DNA from: Candidatus Anammoximicrobium sp.
GTDB lineage: Bacteria; Planctomycetota; Planctomycetia; Pirellulales; Pirellulaceae
DNA length: 64,000 bases
NCBI GenBank assembly: GCA_012515235.1
Contig: JAAYYU010000306.1
Span: 52,049-116,048, forward strand
Direction of reading: 5' to 3'
Shown here: positions 1-8,042 of the stretch, piece after piece
Numbering within the stretch: position 1 is the stretch's first letter
Layout of the letters: each line of letters starts with the position of its first letter
Notes under the pieces: model-generated
The model's input: the letters and a program-made list of their open reading frames with translations, nothing else
Told to the model about the DNA's origin: nothing
Databases searched by the model: none
Made by a program: the position numbers and the translations under genes

Positions 1-3000
1 GGTTCGGTGTCGTACCTGGGCGATGCGGACTCGGTTCAGGTCTGGCGGCGCGTCGTCCAGGCCCTGGACCGCCCGCCAGACGCCGGCGGCCAACAGACGG
101 ATCTGGTCCAACTCGACCGCGCCGATCCGCAGAAAGTGCAGCGCGCCGTGATCTTGATGCAGACCGGCGTCGCCACCGCCGACGGCCCGGTCACGCAACT
201 CGCTTCGGCGGCCGCCGCGCCCGAGGCCGCTGCGCCCGCCGCGCCTCCGCCCGCCGCTGTGCCGCCCGCCGCCCCAACGCCGCCGGCCGCTGCGCCGCCG
301 TCCCCCGCCGCCGCCGCCGCGGACCCCGACGACGGCGGCCTGATCGGCCCCGTCCAGATCGAATACATCCAAGGCCTGGACGCGATGGTCATCCGCGGCC
401 ACAAACGGGACGTGGAACGCGTCAAGAAGATCATTGCCGACATCGAGAGTTCCAGCGCCGAAACGGAGCCAGCGATCGAAATCGTCGCCTTGAAACACGT
501 CGGCTGCCAGGTGCTGACCACGCTGATCACCACCGTCTATAACGACATCCTGTCCACGCGGCAGGGCAAGGTCAACATCCAGGCCTTGGTCAAGCCGAAC
601 TCGCTGCTGTTGATCGGCCGGCCGGAAAGCGTGGACAAGGTCAAGGAGTTGATCGCCAAACTGGATCAGCCGTCCAAGCCGGAGGCCCAGTTCGAGGTCT
701 TCCAGCTGAAGCACATTTCGGCGGTAGACGCGCAGGAGACCATCCAGAGTTTCTTCGTCGACCGGCTGGGCCAGACGACCCAGCAGCGAACGGCCGCGGC
801 CGCGACCGGCGCGGCCCGGCCCGGCCTGGGAACTCGGGTCAACGTGGTGGCCGACTACCGCAGCAATGCGCTGATCGTGCAGGCCAGCCCGACGGACATG
901 GACGAGGTCCGGCAGATGATCGCCAAACTGGACGTCGAAACCACGACCGCCGGCAACGAGTTGAAGATCTTCCGGCTGAAGAATGCACTGGCCAGCGACA
1001 TCGGCCCCGTGCTGCAGGACGCGCTCAACTGGCAACTGGTCGGCAGTCGCGTGCCGCTGGGCGCGACTCGGACCGGCACCTTCGGCGTCGGCCAGACGTT
1101 CGGCCAGCAGGAAGAGCGGGCGCGGATCCGCTCCGCGATTCTGTCCTTTATGACCGTCGACGCGAAAGGCGGCAAGGTCCTGGAATCGGGGCTGCTGGCC
1201 GACGTGCGCGTGACCGTGGACACCAACAGCAACGCGCTGGTCGTCACGGCGCCGGCCAAGAGCATGGGGTTGATTGAGGCCCTGATCACCGAACTGGACC
1301 GCCTGCCCAACGCCTCGGCCCAGATCAAGGTCTTTACGATCGTCAACGGCGACGCGACCCGCTTGTCCACCATGCTGACCCAGTTGCTGGGCCAGCAGAG
1401 CACGACGCAATCCACCGCCGGCACGCTGTTCGGCCAGGGGACGGTCAGCCCGTTCCTGACCTCGGGCATGCAGTCCGCGGCCGCCAGCGGCGAAAGCACC
1501 CTGGTCCCCGTCCGCTTCGGCGTCGACCAGCGCACCAACAGCATCATCGCTACCGGTTCCGAAGGCGACCTGGGCGTCGTCGAGGCCATCCTGATGCGCC
1601 TGGACGAACAGAGCCTGCGACAACACAAGACCATGGTGTACTGGCTGGCGAACGCACCGGCCGGCGAAGTGGCAACTGCCATGAATCAGTGGATCCAGCA
1701 GCGCACCACGCTGTTTCAACAGCAACTTCAGATCTCGCCGGAAAGCCCGGACATCCAATGGAACCGCCGCGTGATCGTCGTGCCGGAGACCATCAGCAAC
1801 ACGATCATCATCAGCGCGGCCCCGGAGTTGTTTGACGAAGTTAAACATGTCGTCGAATCGCTCGACCGCCGGCCGCCGCTGATCAAGATCGACGTGCTGA
1901 TCGCCGAGATCAACCTGGGATACGATTTCGAATTCGGGACCGAATTCGGGTTGCAGGATGCTCTGCTGTACGATCGCACCTATTCCACGGGCAATCCAGG
2001 AACCAACGCCTGGGGCGGACGGCCCGGTTTCAATTTCAACAACAAGCCGTTGGGGGATACGACCGAAAATGGCACCAACAACGTGCTAGCTCAGGGATTG
2101 TCGAGCTTCGGCCTGGGGCGGATCAGTCCCGCCTTGGGTTACGGCGGTCTCGTGCTTTCGGCCAGCAGTGACGCGGTCTCCGCCTTGCTGCGGGCTCTGG
2201 AAGCGGAGGGACGTGCCCAAATTCTGAGCCGTCCGCAGGTGACGACGCTCGACAGTCAGCCCGCGACCGTCAATGTCGGACAGATCACCGCCCGTCCCGG
2301 CGACATTTCCCAGACACAGAACTCCACCAATCAGGCGATCGTCGATACTCAAGTCGGTTTGGTGCTCGGCGTGACGCCCCGCGTGACGCCGGACGGCCTG
2401 ATCATCATGGAGGTCGATGCGGAAAAATCCCGGTTAGGTGATGCCAGCGACTCGGTCACCATCAACGGAAACGTGATTCCCAATATCAACAATGTCACGG
2501 CCAGCACCACGATCAGTGCGCGAAGCGGGCAGACCGTCGTCTTTGCGGGCTTGATCGAGACGTCGAAAAGTCACGCGGTCCGCGGCATCCCCTTCATCTC
2601 CGATATCCCCGTCTTGGGACGTTTGTTCGAGTCGACGACGGAAAGCGACGTGCGCCGGGAACTGTTGATCATTCTGACGCCGCACATCATCCGCAGCGAC
2701 GACGACGTCGACAAGATCCGGTACGCCGAGTCGGAGCGGATGAGCTGGTGCCTGTCGGACGTGATGAGCCTGTATGGGGCCGTCGGCCTGAGCGCCCGTC
2801 CCGGTGATTGGTGTACCTGCGTCAGCGATGTACCGACGATCTTTCCGGACGCCAATCCGACCGGAATCGAGACGGCTCCTGCGCCGCTGTCGGGTCACGA
2901 AGGCCAAATCAGCCCGCTGCTGCCGGAGCCCGGCCACAGCAGCCGCCGGCGAACCCGCGAACTGGAGCCGTCCGAACCGGCGCCGAATGCCGTCCCTGCC

Positions 3001-3189
3001 GCCGAACCGGTTTCCAATACGGGCTACCAACCGTGGCCGCCGACGGCCGGGTATCCGGGGGCACCGGCACGTTACGAGGGGACGACTCCCGCGCCGCAGG
3101 ATCGTGCCGTCGTGCCGTACTCGCCGAGTCGACCGGCTGGAGAACCTGATCCCTATACCCGGGCTCGTCGGTTGCCGCCGGCCCCGTAG
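1..3189 (+). CDS. Secretin (type II/III secretion family), 5' end cut by window edge
   Basis: The frame is open to the first base, so the true start lies upstream; the GTG at 7 is only the first visible candidate. About 1060 residues are present. An Ala/Pro-rich linker (about residues 60-105) is followed by a series of secretin short (NolW-like) domains. Each begins with a pattern such as VFQLKHISAVDA or IFRLKNALASDI and ends with an N-x-L-I/V-V strand (near 155, 230, 320, 440 and 540). The outer-membrane secretin core lies at about 620-900 and ends in the typical RRELLIILTPHIIR. The last 150 residues are Pro-rich and probably disordered. Secretins form the outer-membrane ring of type II secretion, type IV pilus or related machines. 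Five N-domain repeats and the long C-terminal tail make it larger than the usual 650-750 residues. The downstream lipoprotein gene could encode a partner (inference). The family is secure; the machine it serves is not visible here. Confidence 0.9.
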   Translation, partial: GSVSYLGDADSVQVWRRVVQALDRPPDAGGQQTDLVQLDRADPQKVQRAVILMQTGVATADGPVTQLASAAAAPEAAAPAAPPPAAVPPAAPTPPAAAPPSPAAAAADPDDGGLIGPVQIEYIQGLDAMVIRGHKRDVERVKKIIADIESSSAETEPAIEIVALKHVGCQVLTTLITTVYNDILSTRQGKVNIQALVKPNSLLLIGRPESVDKVKELIAKLDQPSKPEAQFEVFQLKHISAVDAQETIQSFFVDRLGQTTQQRTAAAATGAARPGLGTRVNVVADYRSNALIVQASPTDMDEVRQMIAKLDVETTTAGNELKIFRLKNALASDIGPVLQDALNWQLVGSRVPLGATRTGTFGVGQTFGQQEERARIRSAILSFMTVDAKGGKVLESGLLADVRVTVDTNSNALVVTAPAKSMGLIEALITELDRLPNASAQIKVFTIVNGDATRLSTMLTQLLGQQSTTQSTAGTLFGQGTVSPFLTSGMQSAAASGESTLVPVRFGVDQRTNSIIATGSEGDLGVVEAILMRLDEQSLRQHKTMVYWLANAPAGEVATAMNQWIQQRTTLFQQQLQISPESPDIQWNRRVIVVPETISNTIIISAAPELFDEVKHVVESLDRRPPLIKIDVLIAEINLGYDFEFGTEFGLQDALLYDRTYSTGNPGTNAWGGRPGFNFNNKPLGDTTENGTNNVLAQGLSSFGLGRISPALGYGGLVLSASSDAVSALLRALEAEGRAQILSRPQVTTLDSQPATVNVGQITARPGDISQTQNSTNQAIVDTQVGLVLGVTPRVTPDGLIIMEVDAEKSRLGDASDSVTINGNVIPNINNVTASTTISARSGQTVVFAGLIETSKSHAVRGIPFISDIPVLGRLFESTTESDVRRELLIILTPHIIRSDDDVDKIRYAESERMSWCLSDVMSLYGAVGLSARPGDWCTCVSDVPTIFPDANPTGIETAPAPLSGHEGQISPLLPEPGHSSRRRTRELEPSEPAPNAVPAAEPVSNTGYQPWPPTAGYPGAPARYEGTTPAPQDRAVVPYSPSRPAGEPDPYTRARRLPPAP

Positions 3190-3227
3190 CGGTGCGCCGG
3201 ATGGGAGGACCTGTTTCGAGGAAGCCC

Positions 3228-4325
3228 ATGTCAAGGATGACCGTCATGACACCACGACACTTGTTGCCCGCGCTGACACTCGTGGTCTTGGCTGGCTGCC
3301 AAACCCTGGAGTTCGGGGGCCTGCGCACGGTTTCTGACAAACTGGCGATTACCAATAAAGACGCGAAGAGCCCAGACAGCCAGTGCCAGACTCCGGTGCG
3401 ACTAGCCGCCATTTGGTCGGACGCCATGTACACGCAGCCGGGCCTGCCACCGACGCGCGGGTTCGGCGGCCGGCTCTACTTCTACAACACCAAAGGCGAG
3501 CCGGTGCAGGTCGAAGGTCAACTGGTCGTGTATGCCTACGATGATTCGCAGCAGGGCACGCCGTCGCAAACGCCCAGCCGCAAGTTCGCGTTCACCCCCG
3601 AACAGTTCGGTAATCACTACTCGGTCAGCGATCTCGGCCACTCCTACAGTGTCTGGATTCCCTGGGACCAGGTTGGCGGCGTCCGGAAGTCGATCAGCCT
3701 GTTGCCCGTCTTCACCACGGTCGGCGGTCAAGTCGTGACGGGCGAACAATCGATCAACGTGCTGCCTGGCAAAGCGCCGGAGGTTCCCGAACCGGCGCCG
3801 CGCGGCTACTTCACGCCGCTGTCGTCGTCCGAACCGCAGCCAGGCGTTCGTCGCGTTGCGTTCGCCGGGGCCTTGGCCGAGTCAGCAGCCTCGCGCGACA
3901 GCTGGCAGCAAATGCATCCGTACGTGCCCACGGCCGACAATCAGACCCAGTTGCGTTCGACCACCATCCAGCTGCCGCCGAGCATGACCCAACGACTGGC
4001 CCAGCAAGAACCGCCGGGCGCGTGGGACAAGGATTCGAGGTGGGCGGCGACGACGGGCGGAATGCCGGAAGAAGACTCGTCCGCTACGGCGTTGGGGAGG
4101 GTTTCGGCACCGCCGACGGCCCCACCCGCAACTCGTTTCGTACGTCCGCGATCCCCGGCTCCAAAAGCACAAGCCGCCCCACCAAATCCCGTTCGTGCTG
4201 GGACGCTACCTCGCCGCGCAGAACCGCAACCTGACCCTCCATTTCCACCTTCAGCGAACCCGCGTTCTTCAACTGAGGGAGCCGCGCCAGCCGATCCTGC
4301 ACCCGCAGGTTGGGCCCAGTCGTGA
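3228..4325 (+). CDS. Putative outer-envelope lipoprotein, Pro-rich C-terminus
   Basis: Hypothetical protein. The frame opens with a GTG at 3192, but ATG 3228 is preferred: GAGGAAG lies just upstream and the product then begins with a short basic stretch, a hydrophobic core and a lipobox (LVVLAGC, Cys at residue 24). The mature protein would be lipid-anchored. The central part (about residues 60-190) looks folded, with YFYNTKGEPVQVEGQLVVYAYD. The rest is Pro/Ala/Ser-rich. I do not recognise a named family. It follows the secretin gene by 38 bp, so the two are probably cotranscribed, and a role with the secretin is possible by context only. Its last 242 bp run antisense through the BON gene. 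That C-terminal tail (about 80 residues) is low-complexity and may be a late read-through extension rather than conserved protein. Confidence 0.7.
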   Translation: MSRMTVMTPRHLLPALTLVVLAGCQTLEFGGLRTVSDKLAITNKDAKSPDSQCQTPVRLAAIWSDAMYTQPGLPPTRGFGGRLYFYNTKGEPVQVEGQLVVYAYDDSQQGTPSQTPSRKFAFTPEQFGNHYSVSDLGHSYSVWIPWDQVGGVRKSISLLPVFTTVGGQVVTGEQSINVLPGKAPEVPEPAPRGYFTPLSSSEPQPGVRRVAFAGALAESAASRDSWQQMHPYVPTADNQTQLRSTTIQLPPSMTQRLAQQEPPGAWDKDSRWAATTGGMPEEDSSATALGRVSAPPTAPPATRFVRPRSPAPKAQAAPPNPVRAGTLPRRAEPQPDPPFPPSANPRSSTEGAAPADPAPAGWAQS

Positions 4326-4728
4326 TAGCAGTCGCCGGGGCAGAAAAGGGAAAACTGTTGGGGCCGATCCGCAACGGCACACGCAGCTGCTGGCGCTGCT
4401 GCCGGGTTGAGCCGAACGCCCTGGAGTTCATGAAGTTGCTAAACTGGCTTCTGGAACTGAATCCGCTAGCCCCGCCGCTTGTCCCCTGTCCGCCATCCGT
4501 CTGGCCGCGCAAGCTTCCAACCCCTTGCGTGGAACCGCCCACGAGTTGACCAGGATCGCGGTTGTCCCGCAGGAACCGCTCGTCGCCCGAGATTTGGCCA
4601 GCGACATTCGTCTGGTCGCTCGCTCCGGACCTGCTCGTGCTGGTTTGCGCCGTCACGTAGCACGGCAGAAGCGTGCAGAAACCAAAGACCATCGTTGTCG
4701 ATAACCAACGCTTCCAGTGACTCGCCAT
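4084..4728 (-). CDS. Secreted BON-domain protein
   Basis: The 214-residue product starts with a signal peptide (MASHWKRWLSTTMVFGFCTL, then LLPCYVTAQ). A Ser/Gly/Gln-rich linker follows, and a C-terminal BON domain spans about residues 145-205, seen as the pattern LKVEMEGQVAVLRGEVAS followed by a conserved acidic/hydrophobic helix and VRNEL. BON domains are small folds, often paired, found in periplasmic or outer-membrane proteins such as OsmY and thought to bind phospholipid. Here only one BON unit is present. The gene converges on the lipoprotein gene and overlaps it by 242 bp; the BON domain itself is inside the overlap. AGGGG lies about 9 nt before the ATG. The gene is divergent from the secreted DUF3352-like gene at 5025, with about 300 bp between them for promoters. 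Confidence 0.75.
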   Translation of the reverse strand: MASHWKRWLSTTMVFGFCTLLPCYVTAQTSTSRSGASDQTNVAGQISGDERFLRDNRDPGQLVGGSTQGVGSLRGQTDGGQGTSGGASGFSSRSQFSNFMNSRAFGSTRQQRQQLRVPLRIGPNSFPFSAPATAITTGPNLRVQDRLARLPQLKNAGSLKVEMEGQVAVLRGEVASQHERDLVGRLVLLEPGIADVRNELRVGPSAVPKPSPTP

Positions 4729-5024
4729 GTGGGTGTCCCCTTTTGCCAGCCGGACTCCGGCCTTCCGTCAGCTTGTTCCGGCACCGGACGTCGGAGTCAG
4801 GGCCTTCCATCATCATCATCAGGCCCGCGTTGCTTTCCCAATGGCCATCTTACTGAAATCCGCCAAGAAACGCCAGCCACGGGCGAATCTTCGGTTTGAA
4901 CGTCACGCCTTGCGTTGACGGAAAGTCCGGCCTATTTTCCGCGTTTTCTGAAAACTTCGCGCCCTGTTCGGCGGTATTGCCTTACGCGCGCCCGAATTTG
5001 TCTCGTGCAACCCGGAGCCCTGAA
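4729..5024. other. Divergent intergenic region
   Basis: Gap between the BON gene (minus) and the DUF3352-like gene (plus). It must hold the promoters of both, but I could not identify convincing -35/-10 boxes. The frame of the plus gene stays open back to a GTG at 4896. That stretch does not look like protein and the gene most likely starts at 5025. Confidence 0.5.
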
Positions 5025-6821
5025 ATGACTTGCCTCCGTCCTCGCGTTGTGACCCGCTGGCTGCCGGTGGCAGCAACGATCCTGTTTCTGCTGCCCGCCC
5101 TGGCGACCGCCGCGGAACGCCCCGATGCGGCGCATCTGCTGCCGGACAACACGGTCTTCTACCTGCGGTTTCCCGTCACGACAGAGACGGTGTCCAAGTT
5201 CCAGGAGACGGCGATCGGGCGGATCTCGCAGGATCCGGCGATGCAGCCGTTGGTCTCGCAACTGTACGGGTCGGCCATCGAAGCCTTTCAGCGCGCCGAG
5301 AAAGAAATCGGAGCCTCGCTGGACGACTTGCTGTCGCTGCCCCAGGGCGAAATGTGCCTGGCGATGGTCACCCCGGAAGAAAGCCGACCCGCGGTCGTGT
5401 TTCTGGTCGACGTCGGCCAGCGGCTGCCCGTCGTGGACAAGCTCCTGAACCGGGCTGGCCAAACGCTCGAACAGCAGGGGGCCAGACGATCCGAAGAGAC
5501 GCTCGGCGACACCCGCTTGACGGTCTTTGACCTCCGCGGCGACGAGACGCGACAGTTGGTCGTCGCCGTCCGCGATAACGCGGTCCTGGTCGCCAGCGAT
5601 CTGGACGTGGCCCAGGGCATGTTGAATGCCTGGAGCGGAAAGAAGACGGAAGGAGTCCGGGTCCTGGCCGACAATCCGAATTTTGCCGCCGTCATGCGCC
5701 GCTGCACGGGGACGGAAGACCAGCCGCCGCAAGTCGAGTTCTTCGTCGATCCGGTGACGCTGTTCAGCCGCGCGTCGCGCGGCAATGCGGGCGCCCAAAC
5801 GCTGGTGGCCCTGTTTCCCGCCCTGGGCGTGAACGGAATCCGAGGCGCGGGCGGCAGCCTGACGTTCGCTACGGAGGACTACGACTCGATGACCCAGCTG
5901 CACCTGCTGCTGGACAGCCCCCGCACCGGCGTGCTGGAGCTGATTGCCCCGCGGGCGGGCGAGATCACGCCGGAGAACTGGGTCCCGGCGGACGCGGCGA
6001 GCTACGTGACAGTGAATTGGGATTTGGCCAAGACGTATGCGAGTTTCGCGTCGCTGTACGACAAGATCCGCGGCGAAGGGGCGTTGGCTGGGTCGTTCGA
6101 GCGCGACCTGAAAAACCGCTTGGGGATCGACTTCCGCAAGGACGTCGTGGAGGCCCTGGCCGGCCGCGTGACGCTGGTCAACGCCATGGTCCGGCCCGCG
6201 CGCTTGAACAGCCGCGCAAACCTCGTGGGCGTCAAACTGAAGGACGCGACCGCCTTTCAGAAGACCCTGGAAAAGGCGGTCGCCAAGGCGGGGCCGCAGA
6301 TGAACCGCGAGACGTTCGCTGGCGTGACCATCTATCGGGCGCCGACGAGGAAACCGCGGGCCAAACAACCGCCGAATCAGCCGCTGATGCGGCAGCCCGA
6401 TCCGGCCCTCGCGATCGTCGACGACTACTTGCTGGCGACCGACTCGCTGGATCTGCTGAAGCAGGCGATCGCGGCCCAGAGCGACACGAGCCAGTCGCTG
6501 GCCGGGCAATTGGAGTTCCGCCTGATCGCCAGCAAGATCCGCAGCCAGCCGGGCGGCGAGCGCGCCAGCCTGATCGCGTTCGACCGCCCGGAGGAAGCCC
6601 TGCGGCTGTGGTACGAAATTGCCGCCGCCGAAGCGACGCGGCAGCGGCTCTCGCAAGGGGCGGAAAACAACCGCTTCTTTCGCGCCGTCAACGACGCCCT
6701 CCGCGATCACCCCCTGCCGCCGTTCGCCGTCCTGGCCCGCTACCTGGCGCCCAGCGGCAGTCTGCTGACGGACGACGAAACGGGCTTGCACTACACCAGC
6801 TTCACCCTGCGGCGGAAGTGA
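5025..6821 (+). CDS. Secreted DUF3352-like protein
   Basis: The 598-residue product starts at ATG 5025, which follows CGGAG by about 7 nt and gives a clean signal peptide (basic MTCLRPRVVTRW, hydrophobic core, cut near ALATAAERP). The upstream in-frame GTG at 4896 would add 43 unlikely residues. The mature protein opens with HLLPDNTVFYLRFP, the pattern seen in planctomycete proteins annotated as DUF3352. It continues as repeated alpha/beta segments with phrases such as VFLVDVGQ, LVVAVRDNAVLVASD and ALAIVDDYLLATDSLDLL. No catalytic motif is visible. Expected location is periplasmic or extracytoplasmic. Function is unknown. The gene is followed at once by a very strong hairpin (6832-6914) that may end transcription. 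Confidence 0.7.
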   Translation: MTCLRPRVVTRWLPVAATILFLLPALATAAERPDAAHLLPDNTVFYLRFPVTTETVSKFQETAIGRISQDPAMQPLVSQLYGSAIEAFQRAEKEIGASLDDLLSLPQGEMCLAMVTPEESRPAVVFLVDVGQRLPVVDKLLNRAGQTLEQQGARRSEETLGDTRLTVFDLRGDETRQLVVAVRDNAVLVASDLDVAQGMLNAWSGKKTEGVRVLADNPNFAAVMRRCTGTEDQPPQVEFFVDPVTLFSRASRGNAGAQTLVALFPALGVNGIRGAGGSLTFATEDYDSMTQLHLLLDSPRTGVLELIAPRAGEITPENWVPADAASYVTVNWDLAKTYASFASLYDKIRGEGALAGSFERDLKNRLGIDFRKDVVEALAGRVTLVNAMVRPARLNSRANLVGVKLKDATAFQKTLEKAVAKAGPQMNRETFAGVTIYRAPTRKPRAKQPPNQPLMRQPDPALAIVDDYLLATDSLDLLKQAIAAQSDTSQSLAGQLEFRLIASKIRSQPGGERASLIAFDRPEEALRLWYEIAAAEATRQRLSQGAENNRFFRAVNDALRDHPLPPFAVLARYLAPSGSLLTDDETGLHYTSFTLRRK

Positions 6822-6831
6822 GTGGATTGGT

Positions 6832-6914
6832 CGTTTAACCGCGACCCAACGGGGAGCGCGGGCGTGATGTCGGACGTCCGCCCCGCACGCTCCCCGTTGG
6901 GTCGCGGTTAAACG
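6832..6914. repeat. Perfect 27-bp inverted repeat, 29-nt loop
   Basis: Left arm 6832-6858 (CGTTTAACCGCGACCCAACG and on to AGCG) is exactly complementary to 6888-6914. It starts 11 bp after the stop of the gene ending at 6821. There is no T-run on the plus strand after the hairpin, so it is not a classical intrinsic terminator. A dispersed REP-like or miniature element is more likely. Confidence 0.9.
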
Positions 6915-6954
6915 AGCGTGGCGAGATCGCGTGCGAACCGTCCGCCCAGCGCAA

Positions 6955-6996
6955 AAGAAAAGACCCTCGACGCCGGCACAGCGAAGAGGGTCTTGC
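6955..6996 (-). terminator. Intrinsic terminator, minus strand
   Basis: On the minus strand AAGACCCTC pairs with GAGGGTCTT across a loop of about 17 nt and is followed by TTCTTTT. This is a good rho-independent terminator reading leftwards. No protein gene ends just before it: the nearest minus-strand gene stops at 8043. It therefore suggests an unannotated minus-strand transcript within 7000-8040. Confidence 0.6.
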
Positions 6997-7744
6997 GTTC
7001 TGCGACTTGGAGAATGGAAGGGAAGGTTGTGACGCGTCGCTTTCGGCCCGGTCAGCCTGGCCCCGTAGGGCGTGTCGCGCGTGCGTGGGCAGCTGTCGAG
7101 GTTCGTCGATGGCCTTCAGAAGCACCTGGGTTTCTCAAGCCAGCCCTGGGTTCTGCATCGCTGCTCGTTGCTGCGGGGCACGCGTCGGTTCTTTACGTCG
7201 AGCCGCAGTCCGAAACGCAACCGTCTTGGCCGTTCCGTTCTGTCGCCGCCTCATGCCGGCGGCGATCGCATTCTCGTCTGCTGTCTTCAGGAGACTGGAA
7301 ACTTCAGGAATCGACCAACACCAAAGCGACTGGAAAAAAACCTCCTTTGGCAGTTAAGGGTTTCTGATCCTTGCTCCCCGTTTCGATGCCGCTCTCTTGC
7401 TCGTTCAACCACACGCGAGTTCGTCGCCCTCGAGGAGCGTCCGTCCGCTCCTCAGCGTTCCTGGTCCGGTGGTGTTTGCATGGCAGCCCTCCCTTGTCGC
7501 ACGTGACAGCTGGCGGTTTCTACTTCGTTTTCCTTCACCCCACTCACGTCAACCAACACTGTAATTACATAGCCGCCGGGAAGTGACGGGGCAAAAAGAT
7601 AGCGCCGCGTTTTTGCGAGATGTTAAGCTGTGCCGCCCCGCGAGTTCGCGAGACAACGGTCCGGCAAAGTGTGCGGCGAAAAGCGGGTTCCTTGGGCGGC
7701 AACGGGGCCGCAAATCTCCGCGACGCACCGCCTCAAGCCACCAG

Positions 7745-7938
7745 ACTGCTGGCCAGCAACTCGGTGGCGAGGAGGCGTTGGGGGGCGGGCGCAGCGGTCT
7801 GGTCTTGAACACCGCTCCACGTTGGCAAGCAACGTGGTGGCGAGGAGGCGATAGGGGGGCGGGCGCAGCGGTCTGGTTGTGAACATCGCTCCACGTTGGC
7901 CAGCAACGTGGTGGCGAGGAGACGTTGGTGGGGGGCAC
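7745..7938. repeat. Tandem repeat, unit 73-74 bp, about 2.6 copies
   Basis: The motif GTGGCGAGGAGGCG recurs in register near 7764, 7837 and 7911, with flanking GCGCAGCGGTCTGGT and AGCAACGTGGTGGC also repeated. Copies two and three contain a small hairpin, CCACGTTG paired with CAACGTGG around a 5-nt loop; copy one is degenerate there. It sits just downstream of the M16 protease gene. Confidence 0.85.
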
Positions 7939-8042
7939 AGCGTAGGCCGAGAACCCGTCGCTCCCAGCCGGCGTCGTGGTCGTTGTGCGAGTTTGCTGAT
8001 CCGCCGGGAGCCGGGCAACTGGGAACGGCCCGAACGTTCGTT

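Larger units (their letters stand above)
6915..8042. other. Gene-poor 1.1-kb region
   Basis: No ORF here has protein-like composition with a plausible start. It holds the minus-strand terminator (6955-6996), a strong Shine-Dalgarno-like AAAGGAGG on the minus strand near 7344-7351 without a good ORF after it, and the 73-bp tandem repeat (7745-7938). On the minus strand a short Arg-rich frame (MRRRQNGTAKTVAFRTAARR, 39 residues, about 7150-7270) is the only small-protein candidate and is weak. A non-coding RNA of unknown class is possible; I did not recognise RNase P RNA, tmRNA, 6S or SRP RNA. Confidence 0.4.

Noticed and set aside
6918..7506. Plus-strand frames of up to 149 codons
   Set aside because: No Shine-Dalgarno site, odd composition, overlap each other.
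7745..7938. CRISPR array
   Set aside because: Units abut without spacers and are longer than CRISPR repeats.
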